Assembly: GCF_021811875.1 (NCBI RefSeq)
Contig: NZ_JAJBJD010000051.1
Location: forward strand, 1-6,414
Reading direction: 5' to 3'
Length of the DNA stretch: 6,414 nt
DNA from: Candidatus Bandiella numerosa
GTDB lineage: Bacteria > Pseudomonadota > Alphaproteobacteria > Rickettsiales > Midichloriaceae
Below the pieces are notes generated by a model that was given only the letters and a program-made list of their open reading frames with translations, was not told the origin of the DNA and did not search any database. Shown piece by piece: positions 1-5,529 of the stretch. Numbering within the stretch: the first letter of the stretch is position 1; each line of letters begins with the position of its first letter. Position numbers and translations under genes: made by a program.

Positions 1-35
1 ATTGGATATCTATGTCTGTTTGGTGTGCCCTTCAT
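1..35 (-). CDS. possible 5' end of an unidentified gene, cut by the window edge
   Basis: On the minus strand an ATG at 35-33 opens a frame that stays open to the window edge and reads MKGTPNRHRYP. Only 11 codons are visible, so the product cannot be identified. The basic RHRYP string is reminiscent of the N-terminus of some IS6-like transposases, but that is a weak resemblance from memory. There is no Shine-Dalgarno sequence before this ATG. Upstream on the same strand, TTGAAT, 17 nt, then TAGGAT could serve as a weak promoter (about 69-97). The gene would lie downstream of recO in the same direction. It may equally be a chance ATG. Confidence 0.25.
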   Translation of the reverse strand, partial: MKGTPNRHRYP

Positions 36-121
36 CTTTTTTGATATTTATTTTTTTAAATCCTACAATTTTATAATCTTTTATTCAATATCAGAATTTT
101 ATTCTATTTTTAACTTGACTG

Positions 122-137
122 TGCCTGTTTTTAGGCA
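122..137 (-). other. small stem-loop just after recO
   Basis: TGCCT and AGGCA form a perfect 5-bp stem around a 6-nt loop, 13 nt beyond the recO stop codon. In the minus-strand transcript the stem is preceded by a T run but is not followed by one, so it is not a standard Rho-independent terminator. It could still mark the 3' end of the glpX-recO transcript or stabilise it. A stem this short can also occur by chance. Confidence 0.3.
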
Positions 138-150
138 AAAATTCTTGAAT

Positions 151-876
151 TTAAGCTTTTTCTATATTTTGTATCAAAGACAACCTGGCCTCTGGATGTT
201 TAATGTAATTTGGCATAAAAATAAATTTTTCTATAAAATATCCGATAAGATTTAACGCTGAAATTATATCTTGCTTGCAAATTTTTACATTATTATCAAC
301 AAAAAATTTTGGTAGTATGAATAATCTATCCTTATATTTTGCACCAACATCTTCAGTAACAACATTACCAGTTTTTGGTGAAATATATTTTAGATTATCT
401 ACAGAATTAGTTACTGCACATTTTGACCAATCCAACGCATAACCAGAGCAATTTAATAATCTAGCTTCAAAATTAATATATGCCTTATAATTTTCATTAG
501 AGTTATCGCTAGAGCAGATAGTATGTAATAAATTTTTTGTTTCAATAAAAGTTGTTTTATTTACATCACCATCTTTTAAAGCGGCTTTTATCATTGATAA
601 TGTTGAGTTTAATATAGATATTTTGCTACTTTCAAACATAATTTCTGAAAAAATTGAATGCAAAAGCTCAATCTTTAAATACCCTAATTGTTCATTAAGC
701 CTACTTCTCCAGTTAAATAAAACTATATTTCCTGGTATATTCTCATTCTTCTTTTTGTTTATTCTCATTAACCCTGAAATAATACCATTATTCTCTGAAA
801 AACATTTTACAATTAAAAAATTTTCCTGAAATGGTTTTGCAGAAATTATTATTCCTATATCATCAACTTCTATCAT
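151..876 (-). CDS. recO: DNA repair protein RecO
   Basis: RecO is the cytoplasmic recombination mediator that, with RecR, loads RecA onto SSB-coated single-stranded DNA and anneals complementary strands. The 241-residue product has the normal family length. Its N-terminal OB-fold region is recognisable: DIGIIISAKPFQEN (residues 6-19), the NNGIISGLMR segment, and PGN-V-F-WRSRL-EQLG, matching the alphaproteobacterial pattern PGN-V---WRARL-E-LG. The helical C-terminal part carries NFEARLLNCSGYALDWSKCAVT, then YISPKTGNVV, the usual Y-SPK-G-AV block, and ends with HPEARLSL. The gene follows glpX by only 6 nt, so the two are very probably co-transcribed. The ATG at 876 has no close Shine-Dalgarno; an AAGG lies about 12 nt upstream, inside the end of glpX. 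RecO is poorly conserved in sequence, but the motifs occur in the right order, so the call is secure. Confidence 0.9.
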   Translation of the reverse strand: MIEVDDIGIIISAKPFQENFLIVKCFSENNGIISGLMRINKKKNENIPGNIVLFNWRSRLNEQLGYLKIELLHSIFSEIMFESSKISILNSTLSMIKAALKDGDVNKTTFIETKNLLHTICSSDNSNENYKAYINFEARLLNCSGYALDWSKCAVTNSVDNLKYISPKTGNVVTEDVGAKYKDRLFILPKFFVDNNVKICKQDIISALNLIGYFIEKFIFMPNYIKHPEARLSLIQNIEKA

Positions 877-882
877 AAAAAA

Positions 883-1815
883 TTAATACCTTGTTGTTTT
901 AACTTTATAAGACATTTTTTGAGCCGAACTTAATAGCAAAGTTTCAGTTGTAAATTTATCGTAATATTTCTGCACACCATTAACTAATAATCCATCTGTA
1001 ACACCAGTTGCAGCAAAAATAACATCCTTTTTTACTAAATCTTCTATTTCATAAATTTTATTTATATCAGTAATTCCCATTGCTTTAGCTCTAAGAATTT
1101 GCTGATTATTTTTAAATACCAATCTCCCTTGCATTCTACCTCCAACACACCTTAATGCTGAAGCCGCTAAAACGCCCTCAGGAGCACCACCTGTCCCAAT
1201 ATATATATCAACATCATTATCAGGAATAGCTGCAGCTATAACAGCAGAAATATCACCGTCACTAATTAACCTAATTTTTGCTCCAACTGTTCTGATTTCT
1301 TCAATTATGCTTTTGTGTCTCTCCCTATCTAGCATCATTATTATTATTTCACTAGGATTGCACTTTTTGTATTTTGCTAAATTTAGTACATTTTCTTTGG
1401 CACTAAAGTTGATATCAATAATATTTTTGGGATATTTCGCACTTATTGCTATTTTTTGCATATATAAATCTGGCGCATACAAAAATGAGTTTTTAGAACT
1501 TATTGCAATAACCGCCATTGAACCATAATCTGCCCTTGCGCATATAGTAGTACCTTCAAGAGGATCAACTGCAATATCAATACTTTCTCCACCTTTACCC
1601 AATTCTTCTCCAATATATAACATTGGGGCCTTATCCCTTTCGCCTTCACCTATTGCAACTTTACCATTCATGGGTAATTTATTTAACTCCTGTCTCATAA
1701 CGTCGACTGCTACTTTATCGGCAGAAACATTATCACCTTTACCAATCCAATCATAACATGCAATTGCTGTTAATTCTGTGACATTCTGAATACTGTACAG
1801 CCAACTGTTATTCAT
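883..1815 (-). CDS. glpX: fructose-1,6-bisphosphatase, class II (GlpX)
   Basis: GlpX hydrolyses fructose 1,6-bisphosphate to fructose 6-phosphate, the committed step of gluconeogenesis, in the cytoplasm with divalent metal. The 310-residue product is close to the usual 320-335. Visible class II motifs, in order, are YDWIGKGD (21-28), SADKVAVDVMR (31-41), IGEGERDKAPMLYIGE (55-70), the metal-site motif AVDPLEGT (82-89), DRERH (163-167), SDGDIS (185-190) and IGTGGAPEGVLAA (206-218). The metal ligands expected from E. coli GlpX (D33, E57, D84, E87, E213, the third and fourth shifted by one) are present, so the enzyme should be active. Some class II enzymes also act on sedoheptulose bisphosphate; the sequence does not decide this. 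The start MNNSWLYSIQNVTELT places the first conserved helix normally. The gene leads a pair with recO and is divergent from rpe. No Shine-Dalgarno is visible before its ATG. Confidence 0.95.
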   Translation of the reverse strand: MNNSWLYSIQNVTELTAIACYDWIGKGDNVSADKVAVDVMRQELNKLPMNGKVAIGEGERDKAPMLYIGEELGKGGESIDIAVDPLEGTTICARADYGSMAVIAISSKNSFLYAPDLYMQKIAISAKYPKNIIDINFSAKENVLNLAKYKKCNPSEIIIMMLDRERHKSIIEEIRTVGAKIRLISDGDISAVIAAAIPDNDVDIYIGTGGAPEGVLAASALRCVGGRMQGRLVFKNNQQILRAKAMGITDINKIYEIEDLVKKDVIFAATGVTDGLLVNGVQKYYDKFTTETLLLSSAQKMSYKVKTTRY

Positions 1816-1841
1816 ATTTATCTATGAAAAATTAAAAACTA

Positions 1842-1850
1842 TGCTAATAT
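1842..1850 (+). promoter_or_regulatory. candidate extended -10 promoter for rpe
   Basis: TGC followed directly by TAATAT resembles an extended -10 element (TGn plus a 4/6 match to TATAAT). No convincing -35 hexamer lies upstream. Transcription would begin near 1857, after the first in-frame ATG of the rpe frame (1841) but before those at 1862 and 1904. The same 88-bp region must also hold the glpX promoter on the opposite strand, where only weak candidates are visible (TTGATG, 18 nt, TAATTT). Confidence 0.35.
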
Positions 1851-1903
1851 TCCATCAATATATGGTAAAAAATGACCAAGCGCAAAGTATATCAAATAGC
1901 AAT

Positions 1904-2563
1904 ATGAAAAAAAATAAAATATCTGCCTCAATTCTCGCTGCTAATTTTGCGATTCTTAGGGAGGAAATAAAGAATATTTCTGACTCTGGAGCAGATTCAA
2001 TTCATTTAGATATAATGGATGGTCATTTTGTGCCTAATATAAGTTTTGGAACAGGTATTGTTAAAGCTATAAAAAAAGAAAGTCGAATTCCACTAAAAAC
2101 TCACTTGATGATTAGTAATCCAGAAAAATATGTTGATGAATTTATTAAAGCTGGAAGTGATACGATAATTTTTCATCAAGAAGCAGTAATTCACTGTGAT
2201 CGGTTGATTGATTATATTAAAAATAAAGGAGTGAAAGTTGGTATTTCTATTATTCCTTCTACCCCAGAATCTGTGTTACAATATATACACAAGAAGCTTG
2301 ATGAGATACTTATAATGACAGTTAATCCGGGCTTTGGAGGTCAGAAATTTTTAAGCAGCCAATTAAAAAAAATTCACAATATCAATTTGATGACTAATAA
2401 TGCATCGAATATTGATATAGGCGTTGATGGTGGAATTAACCCAGAGACATTGAAAAAATGTGCTAAAAACGGTGCAAATCTTGCAATTGCTGGGAATTAT
2501 ATATTTGCTGGGAGCAATTATAAACTGAAAGTTAGTGAACTTAGGAAAAGTTTTAAAAGTTAG
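1904..2563 (+). CDS. rpe: ribulose-phosphate 3-epimerase
   Basis: Rpe interconverts D-ribulose 5-phosphate and D-xylulose 5-phosphate in the pentose phosphate pathway, as a cytoplasmic TIM-barrel enzyme. From the ATG at 1904 the product is 219 residues, matching the usual 215-225, and begins MKKNKISASILAANF, the normal first beta strand. The metal ligands and acid-base residues are visible: H34 and D36 in HLDIMDGHFVPN, H67 in KTHLMI, and D175 in VDGGI. The phosphate-binding loop NPGFGGQKF spans 141-149. The final phosphate-site motif reads GNYIF instead of the more common GSAIF, a mild variation. The frame also extends upstream to ATGs at 1862 and 1841, but the added residues are not conserved family sequence. 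None of the three starts has a Shine-Dalgarno. The gene is divergent from glpX and converges on the DUF2155 gene. Confidence 0.93.
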   Translation: MKKNKISASILAANFAILREEIKNISDSGADSIHLDIMDGHFVPNISFGTGIVKAIKKESRIPLKTHLMISNPEKYVDEFIKAGSDTIIFHQEAVIHCDRLIDYIKNKGVKVGISIIPSTPESVLQYIHKKLDEILIMTVNPGFGGQKFLSSQLKKIHNINLMTNNASNIDIGVDGGINPETLKKCAKNGANLAIAGNYIFAGSNYKLKVSELRKSFKS

Positions 2564-2627
2564 AATAATTCTGCAAGTTCTGTTTTTTCTGCAGTAAGAA
2601 GAAAAAGATTATGGGGACTCCTCTTCG

Positions 2628-3134
2628 CTATTTGAGTTTTTTTTTACAATTACAGTTACTCAGATAAACGTATTGATCATCAATTTTTGGTAAAGAAATA
2701 GAAGTGTTTTTTGAAAAAATCCACCCTCCGAAAAGTACTTTATCAGTATTTTTAATTTCAATAAAAGCAAAATTTAATGGATTTAATATATCTTTAGAAT
2801 CTTTTTTACACTCTCTTAGTGCAATAATGGTTTCTTCATTAAATTTATATTCTTCATTCACTACTATTGTTACATAGCTATTTTTACCAGTATTATAGTT
2901 CAACAATCTAATCTTTGCGGAGTCACATCGTTCTAATTTCCCCTCAATTATAGGCTGATTTATTATATCAATTTCACTGTTATTTGATTTATAAATATCT
3001 TCTTCAAGAACGCTAAATGGAGAATCCAATTTTTCTTGTTGGTCGGCTGCTGCAACAGCTATCAAGCTAAATAGAAAAACTAAAACTATGCAAAATACTA
3101 CTCTAACCGATTGAATTTTTTGTGCCTGAATCAT
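2628..3134 (-). CDS. DUF2155 domain protein, probably exported
   Basis: This is a small protein of unknown function belonging to the alphaproteobacterial DUF2155 family. The family signature is at the C-terminus: LFGGWIFSKNTSISLPKIDDQYVYLSNC corresponds in spacing and residues to the usual FSGWMFASSP-L--LEHP-YDVW-L-C. An N-terminal hydrophobic stretch (VVFCIVLVFLFSLIAVAAA) after a few charged residues, ending in AAA before DQQE, looks like a Sec signal peptide, so the mature protein should be periplasmic or inner-membrane tethered. I chose the ATG at 3134 because it gives a compact signal peptide. An in-frame ATG at 3170 is possible but would lengthen the n-region. With either start the gene overlaps the end of mlaD (by 32 nt with the chosen start) in another frame, which suggests translational coupling. 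The tail ends in NCNCKKKLK, with three lysines in a row. No Shine-Dalgarno is visible. Confidence 0.82.
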   Translation of the reverse strand: MIQAQKIQSVRVVFCIVLVFLFSLIAVAAADQQEKLDSPFSVLEEDIYKSNNSEIDIINQPIIEGKLERCDSAKIRLLNYNTGKNSYVTIVVNEEYKFNEETIIALRECKKDSKDILNPLNFAFIEIKNTDKVLFGGWIFSKNTSISLPKIDDQYVYLSNCNCKKKLK

Positions 3135-3678
3135 TAAAGATATAATTTTGTTCGTCTGAATTTTGCTCATCTGATTTATTTTTACTTAAAAAACTGTTAT
3201 CATCCATTTGACTAGAATTGTTAGAATTATTACTGTCCTTAAGACCAAATATAAATTTACTTATCATTCCTTCTAGGTTTATAGAAGACTGGGTAAACTC
3301 AATTGTGTCCTCATCTACTAATACTTTCTCTTCAGTACCAGGTGTGATTGATATATATTTATCACCTAAGATATTTGAACTTACTATTTGGGCAGAACTG
3401 TCTTCAGGTAATTTTATTTTTTCATCTAAGAGAAATTTGACCTGAGCTGAATACGTATCATAATCCAAAATTTGCGATATGACTTTTCCAATTACCACCC
3501 CACTAATTTTAACCTCACTGCCAACTTTGATACCATCTGCATTGTCAAAATTGGCATTTATCACATATTGATTGTGTTTATCTAATTTTTGTTCAGATGT
3601 CTGATAGACAAAATAACTAAAAATTACAGCTATAAAGATAACCAAAAAACCAACTATAATTTCAAAAACGTTTTTCAT
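3103..3678 (-). CDS. mlaD: MCE-family phospholipid transport protein MlaD
   Basis: MlaD is the substrate-binding subunit of the MlaFEDB phospholipid transporter. It is anchored in the inner membrane and forms a hexameric ring in the periplasm. The sequence shows one N-terminal transmembrane segment (about residues 4-25) and a single MCE domain (about 38-116), with the recognisable core FDNADGIKVGSEVKISGVVIGKV and, later, SSNILGDKYISITPG. A hydrophobic C-terminal helix (LEGMISKFIFGL, 135-146) matches the pore-lining helix of MlaD. After it comes an unusual Asn/Ser/Asp-rich tail of about 45 residues with a small tandem repeat, SDEQNSDEQN (169-178). The gene lies 25 nt after the NDUFA12-like gene and overlaps the DUF2155 gene. 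The other Mla genes (mlaE, mlaF) are not in this window. The ATG at 3678 puts the membrane segment at the usual place. Confidence 0.9.
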   Translation of the reverse strand: MKNVFEIIVGFLVIFIAVIFSYFVYQTSEQKLDKHNQYVINANFDNADGIKVGSEVKISGVVIGKVISQILDYDTYSAQVKFLLDEKIKLPEDSSAQIVSSNILGDKYISITPGTEEKVLVDEDTIEFTQSSINLEGMISKFIFGLKDSNNSNNSSQMDDNSFLSKNKSDEQNSDEQNYIFNDSGTKNSIG

Positions 3679-3703
3679 AAAAACTACATTGCTAATTTAT
3701 AAA

Positions 3704-4066
3704 TTATTTAGGTACCCATGCGGTATAGTCACCAGTCGATTTTGGCTTTGTCTTACTTTTTGACAAAAAATGACCTGGAGGAAAATAAGAAAATTTAGAG
3801 CCAGTCAAATTCAAATTTCTGCTTTTTCCCAATTTATGTTTTATTGATTCCTCGCCTAAAGGAGCCTTATTTTCTTGATGATGTAACCAACTATACCACT
3901 CAGCACTCACTTTAGTTGGTTCTGGTATTCCATTATACGAGACCCAGCGCATATATCTTCCAAAATACCTAGATAGTTTTTTTGATTCATAAAATATATT
4001 GCCAAATTCATCCTCACCTACTTTTTTGCCGAAAAATCTACTAAAAATTTTATTTGCTAATTCCAT
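3704..4066 (-). CDS. NADH:ubiquinone oxidoreductase accessory subunit, NDUFA12/B17.2 family
   Basis: This is the bacterial homologue of the mitochondrial complex I accessory subunit NDUFA12 (B17.2), found in alphaproteobacteria and mitochondria. It sits on the peripheral arm of respiratory complex I, on the cytoplasmic face in bacteria. The 120-residue product has the usual length. Family blocks are visible in order: GEDEFGNIFYES (17-28), GRYMRWVSYNGIPEPTKVSAEWYSWLHH (36-63), NLTGS (86-90), SYFPPGH (93-99) and the terminal DYTAWVPK. The gene heads a minus-strand run with mlaD and the DUF2155 gene, and lies 80 nt downstream of eno, a gap that contains a good promoter candidate. NDUFA12 and DUF2155 genes are commonly neighbours in alphaproteobacteria; here mlaD is placed between them. 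The ATG at 4066 fits the family start. Confidence 0.92.
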   Translation of the reverse strand: MELANKIFSRFFGKKVGEDEFGNIFYESKKLSRYFGRYMRWVSYNGIPEPTKVSAEWYSWLHHQENKAPLGEESIKHKLGKSRNLNLTGSKFSYFPPGHFLSKSKTKPKSTGDYTAWVPK

Positions 4067-4096
4067 TGATTGCGCTTAAACATAAATATAAGGATG

Positions 4097-4124
4097 ATTG
4101 TAGGTGAAAAATTTTTTCTTTCAA
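4097..4124 (-). promoter_or_regulatory. candidate sigma-70 promoter for the NDUFA12-mlaD-DUF2155 group
   Basis: On the minus strand TTGAAA (4124-4119) and TACAAT (4102-4097) are separated by 16 nt. Each hexamer matches the consensus at 5 of 6 positions. Transcription would start near 4090, giving a leader of about 25 nt before the ATG at 4066. The spacer contains an A/T palindrome (GAAAAA then TTTTTC), which may simply reflect base composition. The site lies in the 80-nt gap after eno, so the group can be transcribed independently of eno. Confidence 0.6.
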
Positions 4125-4146
4125 TAGTAAAGTTCAGAAACATAGT

Positions 4147-5379
4147 TTAAGCAATTAATTCTTCAATTCTAATTAATTCATTGTATTTGCAAACCCTATC
4201 GGTTCTTGAAATTGAACCTGTTTTAATAAACGGGCTATTTGTTGCAACTGCAATATGTGCAATTGTAGTATCTTCGGTTTCTCCTGATCTATGCGATATA
4301 ATATGGACAAAATTATTATTTTTCGCAAGTTCAATACTTTGCAATGTTTCTGTCAATGTTCCAATTTGATTCATTTTAATTAATATTGAATTAGCCAATT
4401 TATTATCAATTCCTGCTTGTAATTTAGCAGGATTTGTTACAAATAAATCATCTCCTACAATATTAATTTTTCCCCCTAATTTCTCATTTAATAGTTTCCA
4501 TCCTTCTATATCTTTTTCGAAAAATGGATCTTCAATTGAAATAATTGGGTAACTACTGCATAAATTTTCATAAAATTTCAACAATTCAAAATTAGTAAAT
4601 ACGGAGTTTTCCCCCCTGAAATAATATTTACCATTCTTATATAGTTCATTTGCAGCTATATCTAAGGCTAAGCATACTTCTTCTCCAAGTTTGTAGCCAG
4701 CTAGCCCTACGGCCTGAGAAATAATGTCTAATGCTTGATTTGTGGTTTTAATATTTGGAGCAAACCCACCTTCATCACCAGTGTTAACTCTAAAAGAATT
4801 GTTTTTTAAAATTTTTTTTAGTGAGTGAAAGATTTCGCAGGCAATTTTTAAATTTTCGCTGATACTTGTGTGTTTTATTGGTACTATCATAAACTCTTGA
4901 ATATCCAATCCATTATCAGCATGCGCACCGCCATTAATGATATTTAACATTGGCTTGGGTAGAGAAAAGGATTTAGCGTTATTTATAGTTTGAAATAGTT
5001 GTTTATTTTCAAAATTAGCTCTTGCTTTTGCAAATGCTATTGAGATCGATAAAATAGTATTAGCTCCAAGTTTGGATTTATTGATTGTCCCATCTAGCTC
5101 AATTAAGAAATTATCTAAAGCCTCTTGTGAGTTAAAGTGCATATTTAGCAACTTGGCTTTTATCTCATTATTAATCTTACTAACGGCATCCAAAACACCT
5201 TTGCCATTATAATTTGGAGACTTATCTCTTAATTCTATTGCTTCATAGATACCTTTTGATGCTCCGCTAGGAACTGCTGCTCGCCCAATAAAATTATTAT
5301 TTACAACTAAATCTGTTTCAACAGTGGGATCACCTCTACTATCAAAAATTTGCCTGGACTTTATATGGGTTATTTTCAC
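4147..5379 (-). CDS. eno: enolase (phosphopyruvate hydratase)
   Basis: Enolase interconverts 2-phosphoglycerate and phosphoenolpyruvate in glycolysis and gluconeogenesis, and in many bacteria also belongs to the RNA degradosome. I start it at the GTG at 5379, because MKITHIKSRQIFDSRGDPTVE is the normal enolase N-terminus. This gives 410 residues, slightly shorter than the 432 of E. coli. TTG codons at 5382 and 5391 are alternatives. The frame also extends to an ATG at 5445, but that would be inside the tRNA-Cys gene. In the 410-residue numbering the catalytic set is complete: SGASKG loop (38-43), H153 in NGGAHA, E162, E203 in GDEGGF, metal ligands D240, E283 and D310, K335 in KMNQIGT, SHRSGETEDT (362-371) and K386 in IKTGS. 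It is 24 nt downstream of tRNA-Cys on the same strand and probably shares its promoter. There is no clear Shine-Dalgarno, only an AAAAGA 5 nt before the GTG. Confidence 0.95.
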   Translation of the reverse strand: MKITHIKSRQIFDSRGDPTVETDLVVNNNFIGRAAVPSGASKGIYEAIELRDKSPNYNGKGVLDAVSKINNEIKAKLLNMHFNSQEALDNFLIELDGTINKSKLGANTILSISIAFAKARANFENKQLFQTINNAKSFSLPKPMLNIINGGAHADNGLDIQEFMIVPIKHTSISENLKIACEIFHSLKKILKNNSFRVNTGDEGGFAPNIKTTNQALDIISQAVGLAGYKLGEEVCLALDIAANELYKNGKYYFRGENSVFTNFELLKFYENLCSSYPIISIEDPFFEKDIEGWKLLNEKLGGKINIVGDDLFVTNPAKLQAGIDNKLANSILIKMNQIGTLTETLQSIELAKNNNFVHIISHRSGETEDTTIAHIAVATNSPFIKTGSISRTDRVCKYNELIRIEELIA

Positions 5380-5403
5380 CAATCTTTTCAACCATAAATT
5401 ATG

Positions 5404-5475
5404 AGGCCGAGGCCAGAATCGAACTGGCTCATAGCGGATTTGCAATCCGCTGCATTACCACTTTGCTACTCGGCC
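5404..5475 (-). tRNA. tRNA-Cys (anticodon GCA)
   Basis: A full cloverleaf can be folded on the minus strand. The acceptor stem is GGCCGAG with CTCGGCC (7 bp) and the D arm is GCA/TGC around an AAGTGGTAA-type loop. The anticodon stem GCGGA/TCCGC encloses the loop TTGCAAA with anticodon GCA, and the T arm is GCCAG-TTCGATT-CTGGC. The discriminator base is U73, as expected for cysteine tRNA. The gene does not encode the 3' CCA: the bases after U73 are CAT, so CCA must be added by nucleotidyltransferase. It lies 24 nt upstream of the enolase start on the same strand. Confidence 0.97.
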
Positions 5476-5487
5476 AGAGCAAGGAAC

Positions 5488-5516
5488 AGCCTATTCCAAA
5501 TAGTCGTTTTGGTCAA
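5488..5516 (-). promoter_or_regulatory. candidate promoter for tRNA-Cys and eno
   Basis: On the minus strand TTGACC (5516-5511, 5/6 to the -35 consensus) is followed after exactly 17 nt by TAGGCT (5493-5488, a weak -10). The -10 ends 12 nt before the tRNA 5' end, which predicts a precursor leader of only about 5 nt. This is ideal geometry for a tRNA promoter. The -10 sits inside a small inverted repeat, GGAA-N7-TTCC (5483-5497), that might be chance or an operator. No better promoter is seen between the tRNA and eno, so eno probably depends on this one. Confidence 0.55.
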
Positions 5517-5529
5517 GAATAAACATGAT

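Noticed and set aside
25..255. Plus-strand open frame at the left end
   Set aside because: It starts at a GTG, is Phe/Ile/Tyr-rich low-complexity translation of A/T-rich DNA, and its second half is antisense to recO.
623..829. Plus-strand open frame inside recO
   Set aside because: Antisense to a well-supported recO; composition is that of a reverse-strand shadow.
1307..1528. Plus-strand open frame inside glpX
   Set aside because: Antisense to conserved glpX coding sequence; its hydrophobic look comes from complementing Asn/Lys-rich codons.
2562..2594. Possible terminator between rpe and the DUF2155 gene (AGAAT-A-ATTCT palindrome and CTGCA/TGCAG arms)
   Set aside because: The first has no usable loop, the second has a 14-nt loop and a 5-bp stem, and neither is followed by a T run on either strand.
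3218..3445. Plus-strand open frame inside mlaD
   Set aside because: Antisense to the MCE domain; no ribosome binding site or recognisable product.
4106..4118. GAAAAA/TTTTTC palindrome after eno as a terminator
   Set aside because: All A/T except its ends, no stable loop, and it lies within the spacer of a good promoter candidate.
4181..4369. Plus-strand open frame inside eno
   Set aside because: Antisense to the catalytic C-terminal half of enolase.
5380..5445. Extension of enolase to the ATG at 5445
   Set aside because: The added residues lie partly inside the tRNA-Cys gene and do not resemble enolase; the conserved N-terminus begins at the GTG at 5379.
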